From Herbaspirillum sp. 3R11 (GTDB taxonomy: Bacteria > Pseudomonadota > Gammaproteobacteria > Burkholderiales > Burkholderiaceae_D), in assembly GCF_004563925.1 (NCBI RefSeq), contig NZ_SPNJ01000004.1, positions 310,001-374,000 of the forward strand: DNA of 64,000 nucleotides. The letters are read 5' to 3'. Positions within the stretch are counted from its first letter, which is position 1. The number at the start of each line of letters is the position of its first letter. A program made the position numbers and the translations under genes. Of this stretch, positions 36,060 through 44,937 are shown one piece after another. The notes under the pieces are model-generated. The model was not told where the DNA came from. It saw only the letters and a program-made list of their open reading frames with translations, and searched no databases.

Positions 36060-36902
36060 ATGGAAGTCGAACAAGCTTCAACCGTCACCAACTTCACCGT
36101 CCCCGGTCCGATCGGCGCAATTCCCGTACGCCTGTATCAACCGCAAGGCCGCGTGAAAAGCGGCGACCTGCAAGCGCTGGTGCTGTACTTCCACGGCGGC
36201 GGTTTCGTCTCCGGCGGTTTGGACGACGCCGACCTGCAAGCCCGCTACATCGCAGAGCACAGCCGTGCCGTGGTGCTGTCGGTGGCCTATGCACTGGCCC
36301 CGGCCAAGCCGTTCCCGGCCGCGCCGGAAGACGCCTACGCCGCCGCCTGCTGGGCCGTCAAGAACGCCGGCATGCTGCACATCGATCCGCACCAGATCGC
36401 CGTTGCCGGTGACGACGCCGGCGGCAACCTGGCGGCCAGCCTGACCATGATCACGCGTGACCGCTGCTCGGCGCCGTTCGTCGCGCAAGTGCTGATCAGC
36501 CCGATGCTCGACCCCAGCATGACCTTGCTGGGCGACGCCAAACGCCTGAACTCGGACATGACCGCCGAAGCCTGCGCGCTGCGTTATCGCCAGTACCTGC
36601 CGCAGACCATGCAACGCCTGCACCCGTACGCCGCGCCGCTGGAAGCCAGCCGCCTGGCCGGATTGCCGCCGGCCTACATCGCCACGGCCGGCTGCGACGT
36701 GCTGCACACCGAAGCGGAAAAATACGCCGCCTCGCTGATCCACGCCGGCGTGCATACGCAAGTCGCGCGCTTCGCCGGCATCACGCACGACGCGCTGCGC
36801 AGCCATATTCCTTTGCTTAAAGAAATCGTCGAATTCCTGCGTCGTCGCTTCAGTGCGATCGCAGGCCCAACAAACCCAGCTCTCCAATTCCAACCGTCTT
36901 AA
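36060..36902 (+). CDS. Alpha/beta hydrolase of the HSL family with Asp in place of the catalytic Ser
   Basis: The 280-residue protein belongs to the hormone-sensitive-lipase group of esterases (Abhydrolase_3). The oxyanion motif HGGG is at 45-48, and the Asp (in AGCDVL, D213) and His (in ITHDAL, H243) of the triad are in place. The nucleophile elbow, normally GDSAGG, reads GDDAGG at 117-122, so residue 119 is Asp (codon GAC, 36414-36416). It may be an inactive relative or have another chemistry. The ATG at 36060 is chosen because the long in-frame run upstream crosses the LysR gene; no strong ribosome binding site is seen. It is the first gene of the efflux operon and ends just before the adaptor gene. 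Confidence 0.88.
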   Translation: MEVEQASTVTNFTVPGPIGAIPVRLYQPQGRVKSGDLQALVLYFHGGGFVSGGLDDADLQARYIAEHSRAVVLSVAYALAPAKPFPAAPEDAYAAACWAVKNAGMLHIDPHQIAVAGDDAGGNLAASLTMITRDRCSAPFVAQVLISPMLDPSMTLLGDAKRLNSDMTAEACALRYRQYLPQTMQRLHPYAAPLEASRLAGLPPAYIATAGCDVLHTEAEKYAASLIHAGVHTQVARFAGITHDALRSHIPLLKEIVEFLRRRFSAIAGPTNPALQFQPS

Positions 36903-36913
36903 TGAGGTCCATC

Positions 36914-38137
36914 ATGTCCAGCAAAATTACCTTGCGTCACCGCTACACCGTCACGGCCGCCGTGTTCGCCGTCATCGCCATCGCCGTCGCCGGCACCCTG
37001 TCCGCCATCGGCGTCGACTCCACCGCCAACGCGCAGCAAGCGCCGCAAGCGGCCGGCGTCGATGTCGCCGAAGTCGTCAGCAAACAGATCACCGACTGGC
37101 AGCAATATTCCGGTCGCCTCGAAGCAGTCGACCGCGTCGAGATCCGTCCGCTGGTGTCCGGCACCCTGACCGCCGTCCACTTCAAGGATGGCGCCATGGT
37201 CAAGAAGGGTGACGTGCTGTTCACCATCGATCCGCGTCCCTACGCCGCTGAAGTCGCCCGCGCACAAGCGCAGTTGGCCGGCGCCGAAGCCCGTGCCGCC
37301 TACACCGCCTCGGATGTGGCGCGCGGTCAACGCCTGCTGGGCGACAACGCCATCGCCAAGCGCGACTACGAAGAAAAGCAGAACGCTTCCCGTGAAGCCG
37401 CCGCCAACGTGCAAGCTGCGCAAGCCGCCCTGCGTTCGGCCAAGCTGAACCTGGAATACACGCAAATCGTCGCACCGGTCTCCGGCCGCATGTCGCGCGC
37501 CGAAGTCACCGTCGGCAACATCGTTTCGGTCGGCTCCGCAACACCGTCGCTGTCGACACTGGTATCGATGTCGAAGATCTACGCATCGTTCGACGTCGAT
37601 GAGCAAAGCTTCCTGAAGTACGTCAATCCGGCACGCGCCAAGGGCACCTCGGTCGCGGTTTTCCTGGGCCTGGCCAATGAAGATGCTTACTCGCGCGAAG
37701 GCAAGGTCGGTTCGATCGACAACCGCGTCGACACCTCCTCCGGCACGATCCGCGTGCGCGCTGTCTTCGACAACGCCGACGGCCAGTTGCTGCCGGGTCT
37801 GTATGCCCGCATCCGCCTCGGCGGCGGCGCCCCGCGCGACGCTCTGCTAGTCGATGAAAAAGCGCTCGGCACCGATCAGGACAAGCGCTTCGTGCTGGTG
37901 CTCGACAAGGACAACCACGCTACTTACCGTGAAGTCCGCGTCGGCGCCAACCAGGATGGCCTGCGCGTGATCGAAAGCGGTCTGAAGTCGGGTGAACGCA
38001 TCGTCGTCAACGGCCTGCAACGCGTCCGTCCGGGCGACACCGTGGCGCCGAATCTGGTGCCGATGGTGAAGGTTGCCAGCGCTGCGGGTGCACCTACACC
38101 TGCATCTGCAGCGGTCAAGACCGACAAGAAAGCTTAA
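36914..38137 (+). CDS. RND efflux periplasmic adaptor (membrane fusion protein)
   Basis: The 407-residue protein is an AcrA/MexE-type adaptor linking pump and outer-membrane channel in the periplasm. An N-terminal signal/anchor (TVTAAVFAVIAIAVAGTLSAIG) is followed by the lipoyl half RVEIRPLVSGTLTAVHFKDGAMVKKGDVLF, an Ala-rich coiled-coil hairpin (about residues 100-170), the second lipoyl half (LEYTQIVAPVSGRMSRAEV) and the beta-barrel domain. The ATG at 36914 has GAGG upstream; an ATG at 36902 overlaps the hydrolase stop. It precedes the pump gene by 63 bases. Confidence 0.94.
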   Translation: MSSKITLRHRYTVTAAVFAVIAIAVAGTLSAIGVDSTANAQQAPQAAGVDVAEVVSKQITDWQQYSGRLEAVDRVEIRPLVSGTLTAVHFKDGAMVKKGDVLFTIDPRPYAAEVARAQAQLAGAEARAAYTASDVARGQRLLGDNAIAKRDYEEKQNASREAAANVQAAQAALRSAKLNLEYTQIVAPVSGRMSRAEVTVGNIVSVGSATPSLSTLVSMSKIYASFDVDEQSFLKYVNPARAKGTSVAVFLGLANEDAYSREGKVGSIDNRVDTSSGTIRVRAVFDNADGQLLPGLYARIRLGGGAPRDALLVDEKALGTDQDKRFVLVLDKDNHATYREVRVGANQDGLRVIESGLKSGERIVVNGLQRVRPGDTVAPNLVPMVKVASAAGAPTPASAAVKTDKKA

Positions 38138-38200
38138 ACAAGATCGATCCAAAAGATCCGCATCAAAGTTTGCATCAAAAATTATCAACGGGGAATTCCC

Positions 38201-41200
38201 ATGAATATTTCTAAATTCTTTATCGACCGCCCGATTTTTGCGGGCGTGCTGTCGATACTGCTGCTGCTGGCCGGGGTGTTGGCCATGTTCCAGCTGCCCA
38301 TTTCCGAATATCCGGAAGTGGTGCCGCCATCGGTCGTGGTGCGCGCGTCGTATCCGGGCGCCAATCCGAAGGTCATCGCAGAAACCGTGGCTTCGCCATT
38401 GGAAGAGCAGATCAACGGCGTGGAAAACATGCTGTACATGCAGTCGCAGGCCAACAGCGACGGCAACCTGACCATCACCGTCAACTTCCGTCTCGGCGTT
38501 GACCCGGACAAGGCCCAGCAACTGGTGCAGAACCGTGTTGCGCAAGCCTTGCCGCGTCTGCCTGAAGACGTGCAGCGTCTGGGCGTGACGACAATCAAGA
38601 GCTCGCCGACGCTGACCATGGTGGTCCACTTGATCTCGCCGGACAACCGCTACGACACCACCTATCTGCGCAACTACGCCGTGCTGAACGTGAAAGACCG
38701 CCTGGCGCGTATCCAGGGCGTCGGTGAAGTCGGCCTGTTCGGTTCCGGTAACTATTCGATGCGCGTCTGGCTGGATCCGAACAAGGTCTCGCAACGCGGC
38801 CTGACCGCGAGCGACGTCATCAAGTCGATCCGTGAACAGAACGTGCAGGTTGCCGCCGGTGTGATCGGCGCGTCGCCAAGCTCGCCTGACGTGCCGGTGC
38901 AATTGTCCGTCAATGCACAAGGCCGCCTGAAGACTGAAGAAGATTTCCGCGAAATCATCCTCAAGAGCGATGCCGGCGGCGCCATCACCAAGCTGGGCGA
39001 CGTTGCCCGCGTCGAGCTGGCCGCCTCCGAATACGGCCTGCGCTCGCTGCTGGACAACAAGCCTGCGGTGGCGATTCCGATCTTCCAGGCGCCCGGCGCC
39101 AATGCGCTGGACGTGTCGACGCAAGTGCGCGCCGCGATGAAGGACCTGTCGAAAGACTTCCCGTCGTCGGTCGAGTACAAGATCGTCTATGACCCGACCC
39201 AGTTTGTGCGCGCCAGTATCGAAGCGGTGGTGCACACCCTGCTCGAAGCGATTGCACTGGTCGTGATCGTGGTGATCATCTTCCTGCAAACCTGGCGCGC
39301 TTCGATCATTCCGCTGCTGGCCGTGCCGGTGTCGATTGTCGGTACCTTCTCGCTGATGCTGGGCTTCGGTTATTCCATCAACGCCCTGTCGCTGTTCGGC
39401 ATGGTGCTCGCCATCGGGATTGTGGTCGACGATGCCATTGTGGTGGTGGAGAACGTCGAGCGGAACATCGGCGCCGGTCTGAGTCCGCGTGAAGCGACTT
39501 ACCGCGCCATGCAGGAAGTGTCCGGTCCGATCGTCGCGATTGCGCTGACGCTGGTGGCGGTGTTCGTTCCGCTGGCCTTCATGACGGGTCTGACCGGTCA
39601 GTTCTACAAACAGTTTGCGATGACGATTGCGATTTCGACCGTGATCTCCGCGTTCAACTCGCTGACCTTGTCGCCTGCACTGGCTGCCATGCTGCTCAAG
39701 GGCCACGGCGCCAAGCCGGACTGGCTGACGCGTCAGATGGATCGCTACCTCGGTGGTTTCTTCGTCCGCTTCAACCGTTTCTTCAACCGCGCTTCCGAGG
39801 GTTACAGCAAAGGCGTGACCGGCGTAATCTCGCGCAAGGCCTCGGCCATGGGCGTCTACGTTGTCCTGCTGGCGGCGACCATCGGTATTGCCTACATCGT
39901 GCCGGGTGGCTTCGTGCCGGGCCAGGACAAGCAATACCTGGTGGCCTTCGCGCAATTACCTAACGGCGCCTCGATTGACCGCAGTGAAGACGTAATGCGC
40001 AAGATGAGCGACATCATGCTGAAGGAACCAGGCGTGGACAGCGCGATCGCCTTCCCTGGTCTGTCGATCAACGGCTTCACCAACAGCTCCTCCGCCGGTA
40101 TCGTCTTCGTTGGTCTGAAACCGTTCGATGAACGCAAGAGCAAGGAACTGTCGGGCACCGCCATCGCCACTTCGCTGAACAAGAAATTCGGCGGCATCAA
40201 GGAAGCCTTCACGGCCGTGTTCCCACCGCCGCCGGTGATGGGTCTGGGTACGCTGGGCGGCTTCAAGATGCAGATCGAAGATCACGGCGCCGTCGGTTAC
40301 GCTGAACTCGACGCCGCGGCACAAGCCTTCATGCAGGCCGCCAAGAAAGAACCTGCACTGGGTCCGATGTTCTCGAGCTATCAGATCAACGTGCCGCAAC
40401 TGGACGTCGAACTCGACCGCGTGAAAGCCAAGCAACTCGGCATTCCCGTGACCGACGTGTTCAACACCATGCAGATCTATCTGGGTTCGCTGTACGTCAA
40501 CGACTTCAACCGTTTCGGCCGCGTTTATCAAGTGCGTGCCCAGGCTGATGCACCGTTCCGCGCCAAGGCCGATGACATCGGTCAGCTCAAGACCCGCAAT
40601 GCCGCAGGCGACATGGTGCCGCTGTCTTCAGTGGTCAAGGTCAAGCAGACCTTCGGTCCTGAAATGGTGGTGCGTTACAACGGCTTCACCGCTGCCGACA
40701 TCAACGGCGGCCCGGCTCCCGGCTACTCGTCGGATCAGGCCGAAAAAGCAGCTGAACGCGTTGCCAAAGCAACCCTGCCACGCGGCGTGCGTTTCGAATG
40801 GACTGACCTGACTTATCAGAAGATCCTCGCAGGCAATGCCGGCGTGTGGGTGTTCCCGATCAGTGTGCTGCTGGTGTTCCTGGTGCTGGCTGCGCTGTAT
40901 GAAAGCCTGACCCTGCCGCTGGCCGTGATCCTGATCGTGCCGATGAGCATCCTGGCGGCGCTGACCGGTGTCTGGCTGACCAAGGGCGACAACAACATCT
41001 TCACCCAGATCGGTCTGATGGTGCTGGTGGGGCTGTCGGCGAAGAACGCGATCCTGATCGTCGAATTCGCCCGCGAACTGGAACTGCAAGGCAGCACCGT
41101 GATCCGTGCCGCGATCGACGCGAGCCGTCTGCGTCTGCGTCCGATCCTGATGACCTCGATCGCTTTCATCATGGGCGTGGTGCCGCTGGTGACATCGTCG

Positions 41201-41413
41201 GGCGCCGGTTCGGAAATGCGCCATGCGATGGGTATCGCGGTGTTCTTCGGCATGCTGGGCGTGACGCTGTTCGGTCTGTTCCTGACACCGGTGTTCTATG
41301 TGCTGCTGCGCAGCATCGGCGGCAGCAAGAAACTGCACTCCGCACACAAGCATGAAGCGCCGCTGACTGCAGGTTCGCATGTTGCAGCTGCTGATCCGCA
41401 CGACGCCCGTTAA
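38201..41413 (+). CDS. RND multidrug efflux pump, HAE1 family (MexF-like)
   Basis: The 1070-residue inner-membrane proton antiporter expels drugs or other amphipathic compounds. It starts NISKFFIDRPIFAGVLSI and has twelve membrane segments with two large periplasmic loops. The proton-relay aspartates are in IGIVVDDAIVVVENVER, and the relay lysine is in GLSAKNAILIVEFA. Overall it looks closest to MexF of the MexEF-OprN system. GGGGA lies seven bases before the start. The gene is flanked by its adaptor and channel genes in the standard order. Confidence 0.95.
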   Translation: MNISKFFIDRPIFAGVLSILLLLAGVLAMFQLPISEYPEVVPPSVVVRASYPGANPKVIAETVASPLEEQINGVENMLYMQSQANSDGNLTITVNFRLGVDPDKAQQLVQNRVAQALPRLPEDVQRLGVTTIKSSPTLTMVVHLISPDNRYDTTYLRNYAVLNVKDRLARIQGVGEVGLFGSGNYSMRVWLDPNKVSQRGLTASDVIKSIREQNVQVAAGVIGASPSSPDVPVQLSVNAQGRLKTEEDFREIILKSDAGGAITKLGDVARVELAASEYGLRSLLDNKPAVAIPIFQAPGANALDVSTQVRAAMKDLSKDFPSSVEYKIVYDPTQFVRASIEAVVHTLLEAIALVVIVVIIFLQTWRASIIPLLAVPVSIVGTFSLMLGFGYSINALSLFGMVLAIGIVVDDAIVVVENVERNIGAGLSPREATYRAMQEVSGPIVAIALTLVAVFVPLAFMTGLTGQFYKQFAMTIAISTVISAFNSLTLSPALAAMLLKGHGAKPDWLTRQMDRYLGGFFVRFNRFFNRASEGYSKGVTGVISRKASAMGVYVVLLAATIGIAYIVPGGFVPGQDKQYLVAFAQLPNGASIDRSEDVMRKMSDIMLKEPGVDSAIAFPGLSINGFTNSSSAGIVFVGLKPFDERKSKELSGTAIATSLNKKFGGIKEAFTAVFPPPPVMGLGTLGGFKMQIEDHGAVGYAELDAAAQAFMQAAKKEPALGPMFSSYQINVPQLDVELDRVKAKQLGIPVTDVFNTMQIYLGSLYVNDFNRFGRVYQVRAQADAPFRAKADDIGQLKTRNAAGDMVPLSSVVKVKQTFGPEMVVRYNGFTAADINGGPAPGYSSDQAEKAAERVAKATLPRGVRFEWTDLTYQKILAGNAGVWVFPISVLLVFLVLAALYESLTLPLAVILIVPMSILAALTGVWLTKGDNNIFTQIGLMVLVGLSAKNAILIVEFARELELQGSTVIRAAIDASRLRLRPILMTSIAFIMGVVPLVTSSGAGSEMRHAMGIAVFFGMLGVTLFGLFLTPVFYVLLRSIGGSKKLHSAHKHEAPLTAGSHVAAADPHDAR

Positions 41414-41445
41414 TCCGGACATCGTGACTGATAAAGGAAAATAAA

Positions 41446-42999
41446 ATGAACGCACTATCAATCAACAACTTCGGAGGCCTGGGCGACAAGCTGCTCAAGC
41501 CGCTCCAAGGTTTCAGAACTAGTTCGGCCCTGCTGGCAGCAATGCTGGTACTGGCAGGCTGCTCGCTGGCGCCGACTTACGAACGCCCTGCGGTGAACAC
41601 CTCGGTCGCCTTCAAGGAAGCTGCGGACGCAAAAGCGGCTTCCGACTGGAAGACCGCACAACCTGCGGAAGACCTGGCCCGCGGCGAATGGTGGAAGATC
41701 TTCAACGATGAAGGCCTCAACGCCCTGGAAGCCCAGGCGCTCGACGCCAATCAGAACCTGAAGGCCGCCGCCGCCCGCCTGAGCCAGTCGCGCGCACTGC
41801 GCCAGGACGCCCGCTCCGGTCTGTTCCCGCAAGTCAACGCCGGCTTCGGCGCGACCCGTCAACGTCCATCGCCGGCCTCACAAGGTCTGGCGCCGGATGC
41901 CAACACCACGCCGAACACCCTCTGGCGTGCACAGTTGGGCGTGTCGTATGAAGCCGACCTGTTCGGTCGCGTCGCCTCCACCGTGGATGCCGCCACCGCC
42001 GATGCACAACGCAGCGAAGCGTTGTTCCACTCGGTGCGCCTGGCACTGCAAGCCGACGTCGCCCAGCAATATTTCCTGCTGCGCGAACTGGATGCCGAGC
42101 AAGAGCTGTACAGCGGCACCGTCGATCTGCGCACGCAATCGCTGAAGCTGGTGCAACGCCGTTTCGATGAAGGCGACATCAGCGAAGTCGACGTCGCCCG
42201 CGCCAAGTCCGAGCTGGCTTCCGCACAATCGGAGTCCTTCGGCATCGCCCGTCAGCGCGCCAATGCAGAACACGCACTGGCGATCCTGCTAGGCAAGACG
42301 CCGGCCGAGTTCGACTTCAAGCCGCAACCGCTGCAACGTCTGTCGATCACGATTCCCGCCGGCCTGCCGTCCGACCTGCTGGAACGCCGTCCCGACATCG
42401 CCGCTGCTGAACGCGCCATGGCAGCCGCCAATGCCCGCGTCGGCGTGGCCCGTTCGGCCTGGTTCCCGCGTCTGGATCTGACCGGCGGTCTCGGTTATGA
42501 ATCGGCCAAGCTGGGCGACCTGTTCAACTGGTCCAGCCGCACCTTCCTGCTGGGTCCGTTGGTGGGCACTGCGCTGACCTTGCCGATCTTCGACGGTGGC
42601 CGTCGTGAAGCCGGCGTCAATCGTGCCCGCGCTGCCTACGAAGAAGATGTCGCCAACTATCGCCAGACCGTCCTGACGGCCTTCGGCGAAGTCGAAGACA
42701 ACCTCGCCAGCCTGCGCATCCTGGGCGACCAGACCCGCGCGCAGGACGACGCGGTGTCGGCTTCCAACCGCGCCGCACGACTGTCGCATGTGCAGTACCG
42801 CGAAGGTTCGGTCAGCTACTTCAACGTGATCGACGCCGACCGCACCGTGCTGCAACAACAGCGCGCTGCAGTTCAGCTCGACGGCGAACGCGCACGCTCG
42901 ACCGTCAACCTGATCCGCGCACTCGGCGGCGGCTGGCATGGCCCGTCGGCGCCTACCGATACACAGGCGAAGAACGACGCGGCCGGCAACAAGATGTAA
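41446..42999 (+). CDS. Outer-membrane efflux lipoprotein, NodT/OprN family
   Basis: The 517-residue protein forms the outer-membrane exit duct of the RND system. A lipoprotein signal ends with LAGC (Cys39), followed by SLAPTYERP, the typical start of OprM/OprN channels. Two repeated OEP domains follow, with YEADLFGRV and LTLPIFDGGRREAGV. The signal is longer than usual because of about 20 extra N-terminal residues. AAGGA lies upstream, and a terminator follows the gene. Confidence 0.94.
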   Translation: MNALSINNFGGLGDKLLKPLQGFRTSSALLAAMLVLAGCSLAPTYERPAVNTSVAFKEAADAKAASDWKTAQPAEDLARGEWWKIFNDEGLNALEAQALDANQNLKAAAARLSQSRALRQDARSGLFPQVNAGFGATRQRPSPASQGLAPDANTTPNTLWRAQLGVSYEADLFGRVASTVDAATADAQRSEALFHSVRLALQADVAQQYFLLRELDAEQELYSGTVDLRTQSLKLVQRRFDEGDISEVDVARAKSELASAQSESFGIARQRANAEHALAILLGKTPAEFDFKPQPLQRLSITIPAGLPSDLLERRPDIAAAERAMAAANARVGVARSAWFPRLDLTGGLGYESAKLGDLFNWSSRTFLLGPLVGTALTLPIFDGGRREAGVNRARAAYEEDVANYRQTVLTAFGEVEDNLASLRILGDQTRAQDDAVSASNRAARLSHVQYREGSVSYFNVIDADRTVLQQQRAAVQLDGERARSTVNLIRALGGGWHGPSAPTDTQAKNDAAGNKM

Positions 43000-43091
43000 G
43001 TATCTAAGTATGTAAGGGCGGTCCACTGCCATAGATGCCGTGGACCGCCATGAGGTGTTTCGTCCCCTTGCCGACCGGAGCGGTTGCCCAT

Positions 43092-43112
43092 GCCGAGCTG
43101 GTCGGCTTTTTT
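43092..43112 (+). terminator. Rho-independent terminator of the efflux operon
   Basis: GCCGA pairs with TCGGC around a five-base loop, followed directly by six T. It lies 92 bases after the channel gene. Confidence 0.65.
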
Positions 43113-43242
43113 ATTCCCTGCGGCGGTGTTGCATTGTCTCTATGATGGACAAGTCAAATAGCCGTTGTTGTTCCCTGTTGTCATTAAAAAATGGCAGGCG
43201 TCATTGACGTCGCCAATCATTTCATTCATTCCAGGAGTCACC

Positions 43243-43746
43243 ATGTCGCTCACCATGCATCAGATTTCCATTCCCGTCTTCATCCGCGCGCTGAACAATC
43301 TGTCGGGCTTGCTCAACAAGGCCGTCGCCCACGTTGAAGAAAACAAGCTCGATCCGGACACCCTCCTGACCGCGCGCCTGTTCGAAGACATGTACCCGCT
43401 GACCGGACAGATCCAGCGCGCCAGCGATGCCGCCAAGTTCGCCGCCTCGCGTTTGTCGGCGGTCCAGCCGCCCAGCTTCGCCGACGAAGAAACCACCTTC
43501 CCGCAATTGCAGGAGCGCATCGCCAAGACCATCGCCTTCCTCGAGACCGTGACGCCGGAACAATTCGAAGGCAGTGCAGAACGCGAGATCATCATCAAGC
43601 TGCGCGGCAATGAAACCAAATTCACCGGCCAGGCTTACCTGCTGACCTTCGCGCTGCCGAACTTCCTGTTCCACGTCACCACCGCCTACGACATCCTGCG
43701 TCACAAGGGCGTGAAGATCGGCAAGATGGATTACCTCGGGTTTTAG
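43243..43746 (+). CDS. DUF1993 family protein
   Basis: The 167-residue cytosolic protein belongs to the DUF1993 family, related in fold to DinB-type helical bundles. Hallmarks are SLTMHQISIPVFIRALNNLSGLL at the N-terminus and ALPNFLFHVTTAYDILRHKGV near the C-terminus. The function of the family is unknown. The ATG at 43243 with AGGAG upstream is chosen over an earlier in-frame ATG. It stands alone between two terminators. Confidence 0.92.
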   Translation: MSLTMHQISIPVFIRALNNLSGLLNKAVAHVEENKLDPDTLLTARLFEDMYPLTGQIQRASDAAKFAASRLSAVQPPSFADEETTFPQLQERIAKTIAFLETVTPEQFEGSAEREIIIKLRGNETKFTGQAYLLTFALPNFLFHVTTAYDILRHKGVKIGKMDYLGF

Positions 43747-43771
43747 TTAGTAGTCCGACGCCCGTTCATTG

Positions 43772-43801
43772 AAAAAAACCAGCCTGGAGCTGGTTTTTTT
43801 C
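43772..43801 (+). terminator. Rho-independent terminator after the DUF1993 gene
   Basis: ACCAG pairs with CTGGT around CCTGGAG, with seven A before and seven T after. The A and T runs make it usable in both directions. Confidence 0.8.
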
Positions 43802-44319
43802 GTTGGAGATGAGCAAATTTCAAGACCAACTTGGCAATACTAAGTCATCGCAAGAATAGTTCTGAATATATACAAGCCCTCAAGGCAAGGTGATGAATCT
43901 TATGTTTATCGAACACGTTCGATATGCAGTCCAATATGGCTCCCTTAACATGAATACCAGCCGTCCTTTGCTGACATTTATTCACTATCGGAGCTTTCAT
44001 GGTCTTATTCCAGCAGACGTACAGTCAGTTGCGTCATCCCCAGAAATCCCTCACCCATCCTCCATAGTTCCTCTGAAACCATACGACACAAAAGATCTCC
44101 TCTCATCGATGGTCGCAAACACCTTCTAATAAGTATTTTGTCCCGCGTAGGCAAATATCACCTCCCACATAGAAATGACGCCTGCGATCAGATGATGTAC
44201 ATCGCCTAGCTCTTCGATGACAGGGACAATCGCCGCCAGAAAGAGTGCATTGGTCACATGTGAGCCGTGTGTGACGCGTCTGCTTAATCCATATCTGCAT
44301 CAATCACCAGGATAACGAC
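43802..44319. other. AT-richer stretch without a recognised gene, upstream of the effector pair
   Basis: This 518-base stretch looks lower in GC than the flanking genes. One 79-codon open frame (43890-44129, plus strand) resembles no family and is not called. A clear dyad, TATCGAAC-AC-GTTCGATA (43907-43924), lies inside it. The composition suggests that the following effector/immunity pair arrived by transfer. Confidence 0.45.
43907..43924. promoter_or_regulatory. Perfect eight-base-arm dyad
   Basis: TATCGAAC and GTTCGATA are exact inverted copies around two bases. It lies about 400 bases before the immunity-like gene, so its link to that gene is uncertain. Confidence 0.4.
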
Positions 44320-44937
44320 ATGCAAAACTCTCTCATTCGCTGGCTGCTGTCAGCCCTCTTTCTCATCAGTCTTGCCGCGTGCAGTACTGGTGCTCCGAAA
44401 ACCGACTCAACCGCACCGGTGTTATACGGAGCAGCTCTCGTGGGCGTGGGGTATCTTGGGAGCAATGTCGGTATCTCTCAATACTATGTCAATGGTAAGT
44501 GGGGGGCCAGCGTCAGAGGCTGGGGCGCAGGCGGCGGTTCATTCATGTGCTGCGTCGCGATACCCCCGCGGCCGCCTGCCACGCCCTTCATGGTAACGGT
44601 GAAATGGGAAACCTGCGATGTTGGCCATATCACATATGTCAACAATAAGCGTGTCGATCCTGACGCCAGATGCAAACTCGCCTGGCACGAAGCCACGGTG
44701 CCGGTGCACTATGGCAGGCCGTCCGCAAGGGAAACCTACACGGATCTTAACGTCCACTTTTTACCCTACAACAAGATTGAAGTCTGGGCAGACGGGCGGG
44801 ATCTTCTCGAATCCGGCTATCCCGGTCCGGCCTATCCCCGCGGCCCAGCGCCTGCACGCCTGGGTCCTGATTGCGCCCCGTTGCCCAGTGAATCGATTGG
44901 CGCATCGCCCTCATTCCAACAAAGAGTCATCCCATGA
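44320..44937 (+). CDS. Lipoprotein, DUF3304-like; probable immunity protein of the adjacent lipase
   Basis: The 205-residue product has a lipoprotein signal peptide (LLSALFLISLAAC, lipid-modified Cys at about 21), so it should sit in the periplasm attached to a membrane. The body contains several features of DUF3304 proteins (ISQYYVNGKWGASV, GGGSFMCCVAIPPR, VKWETCD). Such lipoproteins often lie beside DUF2235 lipase effectors. Its last four bases overlap the start of the lipase gene (ATGA), so both are made together. An immunity role is inferred from location, coupling and context; no toxicity data are available. Confidence 0.8.
   Translation: MQNSLIRWLLSALFLISLAACSTGAPKTDSTAPVLYGAALVGVGYLGSNVGISQYYVNGKWGASVRGWGAGGGSFMCCVAIPPRPPATPFMVTVKWETCDVGHITYVNNKRVDPDARCKLAWHEATVPVHYGRPSARETYTDLNVHFLPYNKIEVWADGRDLLESGYPGPAYPRGPAPARLGPDCAPLPSESIGASPSFQQRVIP

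Noticed and set aside
37847-39955. 702-codon open frame antisense to the RND adaptor and pump
   Set aside because: The opposite strand encodes clear RND proteins; long antisense frames are expected from GC-rich codon bias.
43890-44129. 79-codon open frame in the AT-richer region before the effector pair
   Set aside because: A weak ribosome binding site exists, but no family or coding signal was seen; kept only as part of the intergenic note.
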